Shown here one piece after another: positions 1-13,142 of a stretch of DNA of 64,000 nt (positions are counted from its first letter, which is position 1; each line of letters opens with the position of its first letter). The notes beneath the pieces are model-generated. The model was not told where the DNA came from, did not search any database, and worked only from the letters and a program-made list of their open reading frames with translations. The position numbers were made by a program, and so were the translations under genes. This DNA comes from Coptis chinensis (Eukaryota; Streptophyta; Magnoliopsida; Ranunculales; Ranunculaceae): positions 52,208,501 to 52,272,500 of the forward strand of contig CM027381.1 of NCBI GenBank assembly GCA_015680905.1, written 5' to 3'.

Positions 1-1020
1 GACCGGGAAATCAAATAGAATTATTCACTTTAGTACTCAGATTTACAGCTTTTACTCATTGGTAGGTTTGTATATAGATCTGTCATATGGTATACTTTTC
101 TCTAACAATAATGTTGTAGTTCTAGCTGAATAATTCATACACTTTATTGTTTCTGAAATAACCCACACGCACCTGAAACTGTCATCCGAGTTCTAGGTGA
201 ATGAAGTATATTGCCACTCAAGACAGTTATAACATTAGGTCGTCAGAAACTCAGAATTACTTTACTAGTTTAGCTGCTAATTAGTTACAGCAGCAAAGTA
301 ATCAACCAAAGTTTTCCTAGCTTATCTTGTTGCATGGTAGATTGCTAATTCTCTGTAAACGCCATCATTAACAATTGGCCGGATCATTTCTTTCCCATGA
401 ACTTTTATGTAGCAAGTCGTAACACAATCACACCATTGTCCACTTGTTGCTGTACATAAAAGATTTTTCTCATTTACCGTGCTCCAGCCGTATGTATTAA
501 TCACTTTACGACTTGCTGTTTCCAAAATTCTCATTTTGAGTAAAAATGATTCACAAACTATATATTTTTTTTCTTTGTTTTATTTTACATCTGGTAGAAC
601 TCAGCATCCTGAATATTTCCCCTCAGAGAACTCAAGTAATTGTCTTGGATGAGTCAAATATCAAAACTGAATATTTCCACTCTTTGATACAATATTCATT
701 ATCGATGTGTCTTTGGCAGGTCGATCGGCTATAAGTACAAGAAAGAATAGGTTGATGTGAGTAAAAATTCATTCCAAACTTTTATTTGTCTATGTACTTT
801 TCAATGTTAAATATAATTTTAGTGAGATTTGAGTATAAAGAAAAACAAATTTTGAACTCTTCATGTGCTTCAATTCATTAGATTGTGGATGTGCATTTTA
901 AATTGTTGGACTTATCTAGGATTATTACTAGATTTGTGGAACTTTGAGTTTGTAGATTTTTATACATTTTTGTAATATAAATGAGTTTTAAAATTGATGT
1001 AGTAAAAAGAAAAAAATATA
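1..1020. other. Intergenic, no supported gene
   Basis: AT-rich DNA. Short open frames on both strands (for example 322-534 on the minus strand) have no recognisable domain, no splice-site context and no neighbour that would support them. Nothing else is called here. Confidence 0.6.
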
Positions 1021-1196
1021 TAAGCCCGGCCCTAAAGAAGACTTAGGATAAGGTCAGGGCTTGAGATATAGACTTGTAACCCAGCCCGACCCGATTCTAT
1101 GCTGATTTTAGAGCCGGGTTGACCCGGCCTTAATATCTGAAAGACTTTAAATGTTTAGGGCCAGGCTAGCCCAACCCGGCCTATTGCCCACCCCTA
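1021..1196. mobile_element. hAT-like terminal fragment
   Basis: The block is rich in GGCCCG/CCCGGC words and ends with attgcccacccctac at about 1182-1196. Read on the minus strand this starts as an AGGGGTGGGCAA-type terminus followed by GGCCGGGTTGGG, which is typical of non-autonomous plant hAT ends. The opposite end and the 8 bp target duplication were not found, so it is probably a fragment. Superfamily assignment is inference. Confidence 0.4.
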
Positions 1197-1202
1197 CATG
1201 GT

Positions 1203-1453
1203 ACTACTGTAATTTAGTTTCCAAGCTACAAGAGGTCCTTTTCTCTCATGTTTATAGGGAAGTAAACCAGAGTGCATATTACTTAGCTAACTTATCCAAC
1301 TATGTAGATGACTTATATGCATGAAATGGTCCTCCTCTTGACTGTAGACTCTCTAAACTTGTATCTAATGATGTAGGGGAATGATATATTCAAAATCTTA
1401 ATACAGGGAAAGGTCCTAACCTATGAATCTTTTTCGAAAAAAAAAAAAAAAAG
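1203..1453 (+). mobile_element. LINE 3' end remnant (RNase H tail and poly-A)
   Basis: One frame reads as the C-terminal part of a LINE-encoded RNase H: an HVYREVNQSA-like segment followed by a YYLANLS-like segment. It is followed by a short tail with wording like the other LINE 3' ends in this window (aatacagggaaaggtcctaac) and about 14 A's ending near 1453. It is a 5'-truncated, stop-containing copy of an L1-type plant LINE. Confidence 0.55.
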
Positions 1454-1859
1454 TATATTTTTGGTGCATCTTCAGGTCTTTATCAACTCTTCTATACATT
1501 CAACAATATATGATACACATATCCCACTGATATTATGTTTCATTCATAAGAAAGTGTTGGGGCAAACTTAACATAACTGCAAACACATTTACCCATTATT
1601 TGACCAGCAAAGTTTTTCAGGCAGGTCACCATTTCCAAATGCCAGAATCTTTCACCATAAAGGCAAAATCAGGGTAGAACCTAATTTTTTAGAGTGAACG
1701 AATTAAACAAGAATCTTGATTCTTGACCATGATGCCTAAGTTGACATTCAGCGTGAAAACATATTTGAACCAAATCAATTTTCCCCATCACCACTTTATG
1801 CAGCAAATATATCCACGTCAAGCAATTTTTTTTTTCATAATTAGATGTCATAATAATTA

Positions 1860-2880
1860 CTTTTGGGTAACTTGGTCATGCCGAGACATTCCTTTGCAGG
1901 TTGGCAACTATTCTCAAATAGTATCCTAACACAGGACATATTAATTCAAAGAAAAGTTTTGAATGCTTCATCTTGTTGTTTCCCCAAAGTAGAGAGAACT
2001 CAGACCACTTGTTCTTTGAATGGAATTACTCTCAAGAGATATGGAAGAGTATTAAGCATGCTCTGGGTATCAACATACATAGTAACAATGAATGGCATTA
2101 GTTCTTGACGATATGATATGCAAGCAAAGAGGTCCCTACGCTGAGATCTATAAATCTTATGCACATGTGGCTGTTTACTATGTATGGACTAAAAGGAATG
2201 AGAGACAACTTAACAACACTATTCAGCCTGCTGGAATAGTGTTGATTACTCAAGGACATGAAGATGTATCTGCAAGCAAAAGTCAGAGCTGGACAACCTC
2301 AATTTAACAGCTGGGCTTTTGAGTAGATTGGGTCTGAACACTAACCTGAAGAACCACTTAGTTACTAAATGCATTTGGTAGAAACCACCACCTAATGGTT
2401 TCATTCTTATACTGATGGTTCGGTCTGCAAGGATAGCGGTGGTGGATTCGGTGGGCATCATACGAGATCATTGTGGGTTCGTGATCATGGTCTATACTGG
2501 TGACCAGAACATGTCAGTGCTTCACCAGGAGCTTAATGCTATTCTATATGGGATGAGTGATTGTCTGCAGATGCAAATCAGGAGGATAGCTACACACTCT
2601 GACTCCCTTATGGCTGTTAATCTCATTAACAGAAGAGTTGAAGCACCATGGAGTTCCTGGAACTTACTAGGACATATACAATCTTTATGTATTAGGTTGA
2701 ATCTATTGATTTTGTTCATGTATTCAGGGAGTGTAACTTTGCAGCAGACTACCTTGCTGGACTAAGTACCTCTCTTGAACACCATGTTGTTTACTCTGTC
2801 CCTCCTTTAGATAACAAACTTGCTACAGTAAGGGAGGATGTTACAGGGAAAGTGTACTTGAGATTCTCATTTTAATACAG
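1860..2880 (+). pseudogene. LINE ORF2 remnant: zinc-binding RT tail plus RNase H
   Basis: Translated pieces show, in order, the RT-associated zinc-binding region (an MPRHSFAGWQLFSNSILTQD-like segment, then paired cysteines and a FEWNYSQEIW-like stretch at 1875-2060) and an RNase H domain whose first strand reads YTDGSVCKDSGGGFGG near 2410-2450, with later DSL and REC-N-AADYLAG signatures. The order zinc-binding then RNase H is that of the 3' half of plant L1 LINEs. Stops and frame changes split it, so it is dead. A closely similar arrangement recurs at 57158-58891. No target duplication was identified. Confidence 0.75.
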
Positions 2881-2889
2881 AGAAAGTCT

Positions 2890-3727
2890 GCCTAACCCTA
2901 GTTCAAAATTCAAAAATAATAATAATTACTTATTACCAGCTATGCTATTACATCACTAGGAAACTCAGGTAGCAAAAATCCAACAATCAAAAAAGAAAGA
3001 AACCCAAAATACAACAAAAGAAAAGTCAAGAAATGGAAAACCCAATCTACAAAGAACTAACAAAGGGCACAAGGCCAATAAAACGAATTCATGTAAATAT
3101 GGTAATCAGATCAAATCTCATCCCAATCAAACTGATCTAAACATGATCCACCATCTCACCAAAGAACGAATTTAAATACAATTTTGGGCTTCAGAACACC
3201 CCAAACATTTACAGTCTAATCCAAGGTGTTAATAGCTACGAGAGTCAATAATTTTAACCGAGTACATGACAATGATCAAATAATATTTTCCATTATCTTG
3301 TCTCCCCAAAAAAATATTGCAGTAGGGAAAGGGGGCAAGTTAATGCGGCACAAGAATAGGAAAACAGGATGTCGGGTTTAAGATGACTTGTGTAGATTGA
3401 CGCCACACGTATATTTGGGACAGTCATATTATGCACGAAACTTATAGATTACGTCCTACTGCACATGTATACATCATTTAATTTTACCAAGTATAGGGTA
3501 AGCATGGAACTCGATATCATGGAGAAATAATGTGGAAAAAGTGAAATCTGAGCTCAGAACCAGTTTGCGTATACCTGATACTGACAAAAGGCACTGTAAC
3601 ACTTCACTTGCGAATATTCAGGCAGGTGTGTAAGTGCTGAAAGATCCACACGGACTTGACCATATGAATAAGACCTTTGTAGAAGTGTGCATCGCAGCAC
3701 TAACATCTCCGCCAAATCGATGTTTCC
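2890..3727. other. 3' flank of CFM2, no gene seen
   Basis: AT-rich non-coding sequence between the LINE remnant and the CFM2 stop codon. It must contain the CFM2 3' UTR and polyadenylation region (minus strand), but I cannot place the cleavage site. Nothing else is supported. Confidence 0.5.
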
Positions 3728-6700
3728 CTACAAGGTTTCCACTTCTTTGTTGCTCTGCAATCCACATTCGAGCCTAATGGCTTCCATAAGCTGAGGAGAA
3801 ACCACCTCCTGAGCGCTGCCCTCCCTACCTGTCATTGTTCTTTTCGTGTTTTTCTTTTCATTCATACCACATTGCTCCTGCTCCATTCCCCAACCCCTAT
3901 AAAGTATGACTTTGTTGGTCTCTTGAGAGACCAGTACAGCACCAGTTGCTTGCTGCAGAATAAGAAAGGATAGTTCATGGCTTCAGAGCTTTCTGCTAAG
4001 ATGAAAAGGCAAGTGAAGAGAGAGTGGAGTCCATACATACCTCCAGCATAAAAATCACCTCCTGTATTGAAGTTCCCTCTGCCCTTCCTTTGACATTCAC
4101 TATTGCGAGTGGATGCTTCTGGAAGTGTGTCTTAATTGTTTTGGCAACACCACTAACAATGTTGTTTCTCCCTGATTCCAGTACACACATTAAATGAGTT
4201 AGGCTATCAGAACATTGATGGGAATTTGTAAAGCTGAAGATCATCACTGGCGGATGACACATTAGAAGCCTCATGTAAGACTGTTCAATCATACAGATAA
4301 TTCAACAGTGAAAATACGGCGAATTCCGACAAGGATCAATGAAAATTCATATGTAGAATGAAGCAAAACTGCAATAATGCAACTTGAATATCTCAGCAAG
4401 ATTATCAACTTGTACATAGATAGTATACCCATTCACACCTAAGAAAACAAAACAATATCTCCCTTTATGAACTATTTTAAAAAATAACAATAAGATACTA
4501 TTAATGTTGTTCCGCATTGATTGACCATCTTTATAGTTGTGCACAGAGTGCGCAAACACATTCAGAACATAAATTAGTCAAATTTTGGAGATTAAGGTTG
4601 GTAGACCTCATATTAGTGACAACTCTTTTCAATAGTGTAATTGTAAATGTTAAAATACAATCAAGGGAACCAGTATGTGTATCATATGGGTGTTTGGACT
4701 GTTAGGAATATGGTCCACATAGTGTGGAATATGGTTAATTTGGTATGTAAGGGAAGGTAAGGAATCTTAGTGGGTTTGGACTTGGAATCTAGTGTTTAGG
4801 ATTTTCATTGTAGCCTATATAAAGGAAATTTAGTCCTAAGAATATGTGATAGCCACTATGGAGAGATTCAGCATCCTTTGTATTAGCCAGCAATGGAAGA
4901 ACCCTGTCTTAGTTCCATATCACATCTTTTTCTTCTGGATTAATTAAAGACATGGCTAATATATCGTATGGAATTGCACAAAGAGAAATCGATGTCTATA
5001 AAATAGACATCTAGAAGAGTGAGCACGCAAGTTAAACACATTACATAATATAGACACGTACACTAGATCAGACAAACTTATAGGTAAACAAATTAAATAG
5101 GAAAGAAGAATCTTAAGATCAACACTGAGGCCACAAATTCAGTATAGATAAAGTTATTCAAGTACAACTAGCAATTGTGTAAAGTGTGTTGTTTAAGCAC
5201 ACATGCGCAAACTTCCCACAACCTTGAGAGGTGTAGTTACTGTACATAAAATCAGGAGGAACGGTAATGCCTTACCAATAGCAAGTACAGGACGCTTTTT
5301 CATCTTTAGGGCTTGTTTTCTCAAGAGAAGCCTGTCTCTGTTGGAAAGAGCCGCAGCTTTGTAAGCAGCCACCACATTAGTTGCCTTTTCTGAATCTACC
5401 CGAACTGCTGGATCGAGTTTGTCTTTCTCAAATTCAAGTGGTGAATCAATCAACTCGTTGCCAGACACACAAGTCTCAGCATTGTCAACGACAGAACATG
5501 TCACCCTATCTTGGGTCTGAAACAGAACGAACATTTTAAGATCAACCAACAAGAAAAACACGGATGCAGGGAAATATATACAATTTTTTACTATTACCAG
5601 TGAATTCACTAGACTAGATGTAGCCTCACTGCCAGCTATATCACCTACTTCAGACTGCAGGATATTTGAGTGCTTACTTCTAAAATCAGGTTCTTGCAAA
5701 GACTTAGTAGATACCATCAACTTGGGCTGTTGAACAGTTTCTTCACTGCAATTTGAAGCATCCACGCAAGGATGTGACTGCAATGGAATCATATCAGGTG
5801 AATGCAATTTGTAGACTAAAGCGCCATGTCGAAAGGCAAAAAAAGGCTTAATCAGACATAAATAAGATACAAAATATACATATGGATGCAATGCATAATT
5901 AGACCCAGTAGTTTTGTTTGTAATTTTTATTTTCATAATGGTTGATTACTGAAAAGAATTGTGTGATTCTCAGAATTAAAGTGTGTTGTTTTTAGGGGTT
6001 CACCAAAACTCCCCTTTTTCTGTCAAACTAAGGTCTTAAGTTACCCTAGTTCATCTTCGGTGTTGGTTTGAAGTTGTTCCCGCTTTCAAAATTCCATCAC
6101 ATGTACAAAGAAACCAACATTTTTACTCGTGCAATTATTTAAGACACTATCTCAAAGTAAGAGGTTGTACAGAGTATATCGAGTTCTCCATATTTATATG
6201 GAGTTCTCTGTAAAATATACACACTATTTGCTTAGACAACGACCTTCGGTACTGAGAAAGGTAGCACCTAGAACCAGTATCCAAACATTTCGAGCTATTT
6301 ACTTCACTGATACACTGTATGCCCTAATTTACAGGACATTCCAATAAAATATCTTATTTTATTACGAATATAAAATCTGACAAAGAAAATGTACCCTGAA
6401 TCACACAAACCAAGGTGCAATTATTAATTGAATAGAGAATAATAAATAACACATCATAAACAGCAAATAAAGTACAATATAGATGATGAGTCTATAGATT
6501 AATAAAAGAGTGGAGTACAATAAATAGATTTTAAGAAAACACATACTCAAAATCAACTAGACTTTTGGGTAGAGAAATTTTTGCTGTGTCAAATGCACAT
6601 CACATACGATTCAATGAACATTACAAACTGAGAGGTACAACCATTACAGAAAGACATCAAGACCTAGAGACAGAAGCTTGTCTATGCTAGTATGTTCCAA

Positions 6701-9700
6701 GGACTCCCCAAATTTGTAGCGCAAACTCTAACACGTGTTGGATTCGGACAGCAACACAACTCTGGTGTGATACTTCTAATTTCCCTTTTCTAAACTACAA
6801 GATCTGAGTCTTATCATATGTTATGTATTTTTCCCCTTCTAAATGAGAAATTAGTTTGAATAAAAGACTAGTGTATCCTTTTATAAAGGAGCATTTGATA
6901 TATTGATATAATAACAGATATGTTCCCATTGAGATGTTTAGTCCCACATGGGATATGTTAAGCCACGCATAAAAATACTTAAGTCTTGGGGCCTCTCCAC
7001 TTATCAACAATTGGTTTTAAATTGGATGCCCATCTTAATTAGTTCCATTACATAATACATGAAATATTATAGAGTATTATTACTTTTCTAAATCATATAA
7101 AAACGCCTAATACCAAGTCCAGGTACCTTAATTTTTTGGGTTTGTCAAAATCCAACCCGAGTGAATTGCAAGTTTGCAACAGTACCAGTGTTTATGCAAT
7201 GCAGATTAGTTGTCATGGTTCAGAGTTCCTTATAAACAAGTGCAGAGGTACACAGTAGAGTTCAAACTAACGGCCGATTACCACTACCCCATAGGTCCAT
7301 ACGTTATAATAAAGCACAAACTGAAGCTCACTTAATTCATTAATCCAAACCCATCAAACCAAAAATATGGGACATATTTCCATTTTCAAAGTTCCTAGGA
7401 TCTGATCCTCACCTCTTGATCATAGTTGGATTCTACTGAACTAGCATCCTTTCCATTGCTAGAATTCTCTAAATCGCCATTATCACGGATCTCAGACTTG
7501 TAAGCTTCCTTGGTATCTTCATTCAGATGTGAACTGCTTGTTTCCATGTCATCTTTCACCTGGTAATTAGAAAATTTGAGGATTTCATCAATACAGTTGC
7601 AATACAAGAATAGAGAATAAATTATACCGTTGAAATCGGAGCAACTTACCAACTGAAGTTTCAACTGGTCTATATTATTGCTGAGCTTTAAGACGTGAAG
7701 CTTCAAAGACTACAGAGAACAAGCAGGAGATTGTTTAAGAAGCTGTTATCATTAATTAGAAGTGTTGTAAGAAGATTAATGTTTGAGTAAAATCAAAATT
7801 TATGGCAACCAGGCAGGAAATTGCTCAAAACAAATGACCAATATGTCTGAACTCTGCATGTGATGGTGCAAATCTAGTGTAGTCAATCCCCAGTATAAAT
7901 CAGCAAGACCATTCCCCCCCTTCCCCCATGAATTCAAAGGCCACCTTCATGCTCTCAACTGTTATAAGATTATCTCAGTACACAATGAATCCCCTGACAG
8001 TAATCTAACACAGACACCATATTTTTAAGTATTTTTTAGCTTAGGGTCAGAGCATTCACCTCACGACGCTGTGCCTCTATAGAGCGCTTCATTGCTTGCT
8101 TTTTATTTAATAGTGTCCGAGGTCTCAAATCAACAGGGCGTTGGTAATTCTTCCCTCGATAGACAATGATAGCATATTCCCTATTCACTCTCTCGACTGC
8201 AACCAATATTCCCCCACTTTCAGCCTCTAATGTCCGAGCTGCTTCATGAACATCTTCAATGCTTCTTCCACTTGCCAATATCTTCACAAGTTCGCGGTAC
8301 TTCCAGTGAAGATGCATATTTTCGACAGTTCCATCGAACACTCCACGTCTGCCTGAACATAGAAAAGATCCAGCCAAGTAGAACTGTTGAGCAGATTTGT
8401 AATGAAAAAAATTATGACTGAGAAGTTTGATAGGTACAAAAGATGGCCAAAACACGGTTAGTCAGAGAAACAGGTATACTTTGATCTGCTGAGATAGGTT
8501 GGAGCATTGGACTTTGCAAGATCACGATGGACAATAATCTAGTTTTACAAAGTTAATAAGTTCACTTAAAGCTAACCTCATGTTTTTTGTCTTCCATTTG
8601 CATCAAAGTGGGGATCCACATTTAAATATTTAAGCATCGTCTGGATAATTTTTACAGGTGATAGCAACTGCGTTCCAAGTCTCATACAAAAATACTCGTC
8701 CATTTGTTAAGCATCAAATTTAATTGCAAACGATAGTAAAATCATGTAACTCACCAAGAGGTAAGTATGCTTTCATTCTCAAGCCAACCTTCTTTAGCAT
8801 GTATCTTTCTTCTTCAGAGATACCCTCTTTATCAACTCCGGGTTGTTGGGGTTCTGATATTTTCTCCAAGTCTGCCAGAAGCTTTTCTGCATTCTCTTTT
8901 TTCTCTAAAGCCTGTATGTTAAAATGCAAGGAGAATGCATATAAGAGTTTGAACCAGGATGGAGTTTATACAAAAGCATCTCAAAATATACCATAGATAG
9001 TTTGGAACTGATTCTTTTGAGGCGAGAGTTAGCTGATTTGACTTTCCTTTGCTCAGCAGCATGTTCTATATTCCTTCTTATTGTTTCTTGAAGCCCATCC
9101 TCACTGGGAACCTGCTCGGAATTTGTCTCAACCTCGGGTCTTGTTTCAAAAGATAGAGTTTTCATTGTCAACTGTCTCTCTTTATGCACATACTTTCTAC
9201 GCTCCACTATGGCAGTAGATACTGCAGCAGGCAAAAAATCTTTTCCTCTGTAGAAGGTAATGAATTCCCTATCTCTAGATAGAAGTGTTCCTCCAGTAAG
9301 CCACTGCACAAGTGCACTCTTAATTACTTACACGGCTATCATTTGGACGGGAAAAAGAAAAAAGTTAACTGAGTAATCCTTACCTACCTTTAACTCTTCA
9401 GCCATCAAATCACTGTTGGTATTCTGGACACCACGCTTGATCGCGACCTTTGCGATCTCACATTTTTCCCAAAGCTTAACCATGGAAACTGCCAACCCCT
9501 GAAGTCTCCTATTTCTTCCTGAGGAAAAGGATAGATAAGTAGACAACAGCAAAAAGTAAAGCCAACACCGAAAAATTAAAGTAACTCACTAACCTAATGC
9601 AAAGTGGCATGGCAAGGGGCGGCTGAGTCTCCTTAAAGTGGTCATTTCATCATTGGTTAACTTAGGTTTTATACCATATGGTAGAAGACGGAAAGGTCTG

Positions 9701-12700
9701 CGGTAGCCAGGAACAATAGCAGGTAAAAGATCAGCATCAATAGGTAGAGGGTCATATCCCCACCAATCCGTAAAACGTGGACCTAGACCATCTAAAAGGC
9801 AGTCTGCTTCTTCTGCAAGTTGTGCCTCGCCAGGAAGTTGAAATCGTACTTTATTTGGAGAACCAACCCCATGAACCAATGAAGAGCGTACCGCTCTATT
9901 TAAATGATTTGGTGGAAAATATTTTACATCTGTGCCTGCTGAACTGCTAGGATTTTCACCATCAACTCCATGATCCATGCTAGATTCTGAGAATGACTTG
10001 TCATTGAACGTGTCATTTTTTTGATTGACACTGGTCAAGAAGTACGGATATTCATAACTGGCTCCCCTATATAAGATAATAGTACTTCCGGATCTCCAAA
10101 CAACCAGACCACCAGTTTTCCTCTGAGAATATTAGCGAATGGATATAGTTAAGGACATTTACACTAAGAAGCAATAGAGATCTTCCAAAAACATTAAAAA
10201 GGGAAAGATTTGTTATTAAATAAAGGGACAAAAAGAGTTTAAGTAAAGCAAGAGATCAAATTTCAAATATAAATCATTCAAGGATAAAGAAAAATACCTA
10301 AGTCTAATCCAACAATCCTAAAGATGCTTATCAAACTCGACCATGCTAATAGTAAAATTGTATTGTTGTTAATAGAGAAGAACTTGGAGAAAAAGAGGAT
10401 ACGGCCTTATTAGTTTTGGCCTTCTTTTTAATTGATTTTAATATAATATATATATATACACACACAAGCAGGTTCCGTTTACCATACTTTTTATACCATA
10501 GTTTATACCACCTCCTTACAAGATGAATTAAGTGTTAATAATTTGTGGATATGATATACTAACTATAGATAACATCTCCACAAAAATTTATCTCATTTGA
10601 AAATCTCAAACTTAATTGAAAGTTGTTGTAAACTTTGAATTTTTTTTAACGGTTCAGATTTTTCGATTTTGCAATCATTTTTTGACACAGTTAAACGTTA
10701 TCAAATTAGTGAAATTTTATAGAGGTGATCTTCATGATTAGTTGAACACATCCACAAAAAACTAGGTTATAATTCATGTTGTAGGTAAAGTTGTGGGGCA
10801 TGGTATAAACTATGGTATAAAAAGTGTGGTAAACGGAACCTACTCGATATATATATATATAACTCTAAATAAGACTTTGAGTTGGTAAATCAGTTTGAAC
10901 AAATGAGTCAATATTTGCTTGGATTCTAGAATACATATCGATTGGAATTCAGATATGATGGAATACTTTCATTCGAATATTCATAGACTAGTACACTGCA
11001 CACAGTGAGAGACGGGTTCCTAATAGCTAATGCTACCAAGAAATAAAAAAGGAAGGATGAAAGGAGTGCTGGAGAGGACAGTGAAAGAGAAAAACGAAGG
11101 AAGAATAAGATGGAGAGGGAAAGACATACTTGTTTCCTTCTATAGTCTTTCTGCTCATGTTCCACCCCTCTTTTCCAGTATGTCATTCTTGTATAAATGA
11201 ATATGGAGAGATGACAGAAGAGACAAAAACAGGGAGTGAGGAGGAAAAACAACAAAATTCCTTGATTGCAGTCAGAGGTCAGTTAGTCAATAAGCTATTA
11301 GGAATAGTGACAATGGATGAGAGTGAGTGACCTGACTCCCGTCTCACAAACAAAAAACAAAGTGTATCACAGTGCACAAGGCTCCAGTTAATGCTGGGAT
11401 TTCTGGCTTTCTGGAAAGTCAGATGTACGCGGCATTACCCCCACACACCATCTGTTTCCTCAGTTTGACCCCATGACAAACCAGGTGTATCTTTGATTCC
11501 TTTTAATTTGCTCTTTTTTTTTTTTATTGCTATTAAAAAAAAAAATCAATAAATAAAAGAAATAAAAGTATAGTCAGTTTATTTCACTTTCCGCAGATTA
11601 AGTTATTGAACGCTATAACCTAATATCTTTGGATAAACAAACTATCCTTGTGGTTATATATTTGAAAAAAAAAACAAAATCCAATAAATTGTTGACCTGT
11701 GTAAAAATATTACATTCACTACAAATCGTCAAGCACACCCTACTCCTGTAATACAAAAGCACATTTTGCTCCACAGATTCAATTGATCATCATAAACCAA
11801 TGACTTCAAAATACTTTTACATCAATACTGAAATCCACACGAAAGAAAGCCCCTTCTCTCTGTGTCTTCTCCAAAACTTGAAAATAGATACATCATTTGG
11901 GTCTCTTGATTGAACCATGTTTGGATCTAAATTATCATTCATCTTAGTAGCACGAATGCCCTCCTTAAACACTCTTAGCCCCAACCTGAAAGAACGGAGA
12001 GTTTTGAACAAAGCCTTAAATAGGTACTTCTAAAGGAAAGACTCAGAGATGGCCTCCGGATTGAAGATTAATTTAGCCAAGTTGGTTTGCAGGTGTGATT
12101 AATATTGTTGATACTATCTTAATCTACTTACGATTCACATAACTCATCTAAGAAATTAAATAAACAGTTCATTCAATAAAAAGATACAAAATCTAACCTC
12201 CAATATCTCATGAGTCCTCTTCATATCCATCTTACAAAGATCCTCACACTTAATCTTAACAACCTCAGACCTTCTCCATCTTTCATGAATCCCATTCACA
12301 ATCCCCTCCGTAATACCAGGTTTCCCAACATTCAACTTCTTCTTCAACCCAATACCAAGTGTAGTCAACCTCTTTAACTCCTCAACTGAAAGTTTCAACT
12401 CAGCTAAAGTTGGTACCTTTCTTTCTCTCCTCTTAACCATCCCTTTCTTCTCCATATAAACTTGTTTCTTCAACTCATGAAACCTCGATATCGTAAACCC
12501 AGAACCGGGTTCAGGTACTGGGTTCTCAGGTGTAGTCCAACTAGAATCATCAATAATAGTATAACCAACTCTATTACTAACCAACTGTTGAGGAAATGGC
12601 AAAAAAATCTCACCTTCAATTCCATTACCAACTTGGGCATGTTGTAAAGTGTTGTGTTGTTGAATGTGACCAAGAGTTTGAAGCTTTTCTGCTATTCTTT

Positions 12701-12854
12701 TGATGGCAGTTTTGGTTATGGTTTGAGGGCTGGTAGAGGGAGTTGTGGAGCAAGTATGGATATTGAACTTGATGTGTTTTGAGTTTTGAGGAGGGAGAAA
12801 ATGTGATGGGAAGAAGAATGGAGAGTGTGGTTTGGCGGAAAATGGAAGCAGCAT
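3728..12854 (-). CDS. CFM2: CFM2-like chloroplast group II intron splicing factor with four CRM domains
   Basis: Exons rebuilt from GT-AG sites and frame: 12198-12854, 9594-10122, 9388-9518, 8992-9303, 8755-8911, 8060-8352, 7650-7709, 7413-7559, 5598-5777, 5276-5516, 4041-4171 and 3728-3952. The total is 3063 nt, 1020 aa, with no internal stop. The start is the ATG at 12854; an upstream TTG at 12881 is only an open-frame edge. The N terminus (about 45 residues, rich in S, T, P and F) looks like a plastid transit peptide. CRM domains lie near residues 149-250, 366-465, 570-670 and 878-970. Each shows the GxxG-type loop followed by an IxLYRG or IxFYRG strand (IILYRG, ITFYRG, IIVYRG, VILYRG). 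Four CRM domains, the C-terminal motif [13 protein letters not shown] and the length fit CFM2 rather than CFM3 or CRS1. CFM2 is known to bind and help splice plastid group II introns and a group I intron. All splice junctions read are canonical, so the gene is probably functional. Confidence 0.93.
4700..4925 (+). mobile_element. Possible short solo LTR (TRIM or copia-like) in CFM2 intron 10
   Basis: A segment starting TGTTAGGAATATGG and ending near CCATATCACA carries a TATA-like cctatataaagg at about 4813. This resembles a short LTR with TG...CA ends. I found no matching 5 bp target duplication and no second copy in the window, so the boundaries are uncertain. It lies in the 4172-5275 intron and does not affect the CFM2 frame. 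Confidence 0.35.
6930..7020 (+). mobile_element. LTR-like fragment in CFM2 intron 8
   Basis: The words agtcccacatgggatatg, taaaaatactt and cacttatcaacaattggttt occur in this order, a pattern I associate with dispersed short LTR repeats of eudicots. Only a fragment is present and no ends can be placed. The call rests on pattern memory and is weak. Confidence 0.3.
10468..10843. mobile_element. MITE with 43 bp terminal inverted repeats in CFM2 intron 1
   Basis: Positions 10468-10510 and 10801-10843 are inverted copies of each other over 43 bp with about three mismatches. The outer ends read G(C/T)AGGTTCCGTTTACC. The interior is AT-rich with no coding capacity, total 376 bp. Both flanks are TA dinucleotide runs (10440s and 10845-10860), so the target duplication cannot be defined and the superfamily is open. 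The long inverted repeats could fold into a hairpin in the CFM2 pre-mRNA. Confidence 0.85.
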
Positions 12855-13097
12855 TTGTTTTGTTTTGGTTTTGTTTTTCAAGAGAGAGATGAGTTTTGAG
12901 GTGGGTACTCTGTAATCTATCTACGAAAATTCTTTTATGGGGATTTTGGATTTTGGATTTTATTTGGCGGGCGCCCAGGCCCAGTTTGATACCCGTCAAT
13001 GTAGTTCTTAACTAGATAACTGCGAAGCAGTGGGGGCGTGAGCGGAGGGTAGAGAAGAGAGAGGGAGAGTTGGGTTTGTGGGTGGGGAGAGAGAGAG

Positions 13098-13142
13098 TTA
13101 GGGTTTGGTTGAGAGGGAAGGAAAGAGAGAGAGAGAGAGAGA
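13098..13142 (-). promoter_or_regulatory. Telo-box and CT-rich tract upstream of CFM2
   Basis: On the minus strand, AAACCCTAA (plus 13098-13106) is a perfect telo-box, and 13121-13142 is a GA run on plus, so a CT-rich Y-patch in the sense of CFM2. They lie about 245-290 bp upstream of the start codon, so they are in the core promoter or 5' UTR. Both motifs are common in promoters of plant housekeeping, translation and organelle genes. No TATA box was recognised. The transcription start is not determined. Confidence 0.5.

Noticed and set aside
11212..11223. tgacagaagaga, first 12 nt of miR156
   Set aside because: The next bases do not match miR156 and no complementary star arm was found within a few hundred bases, so it is not a MIR156 precursor.
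12852..12881. Extension of CFM2 to a TTG at 12881
   Set aside because: Not an ATG; the first in-frame ATG is at 12854 and no upstream in-frame ATG exists.
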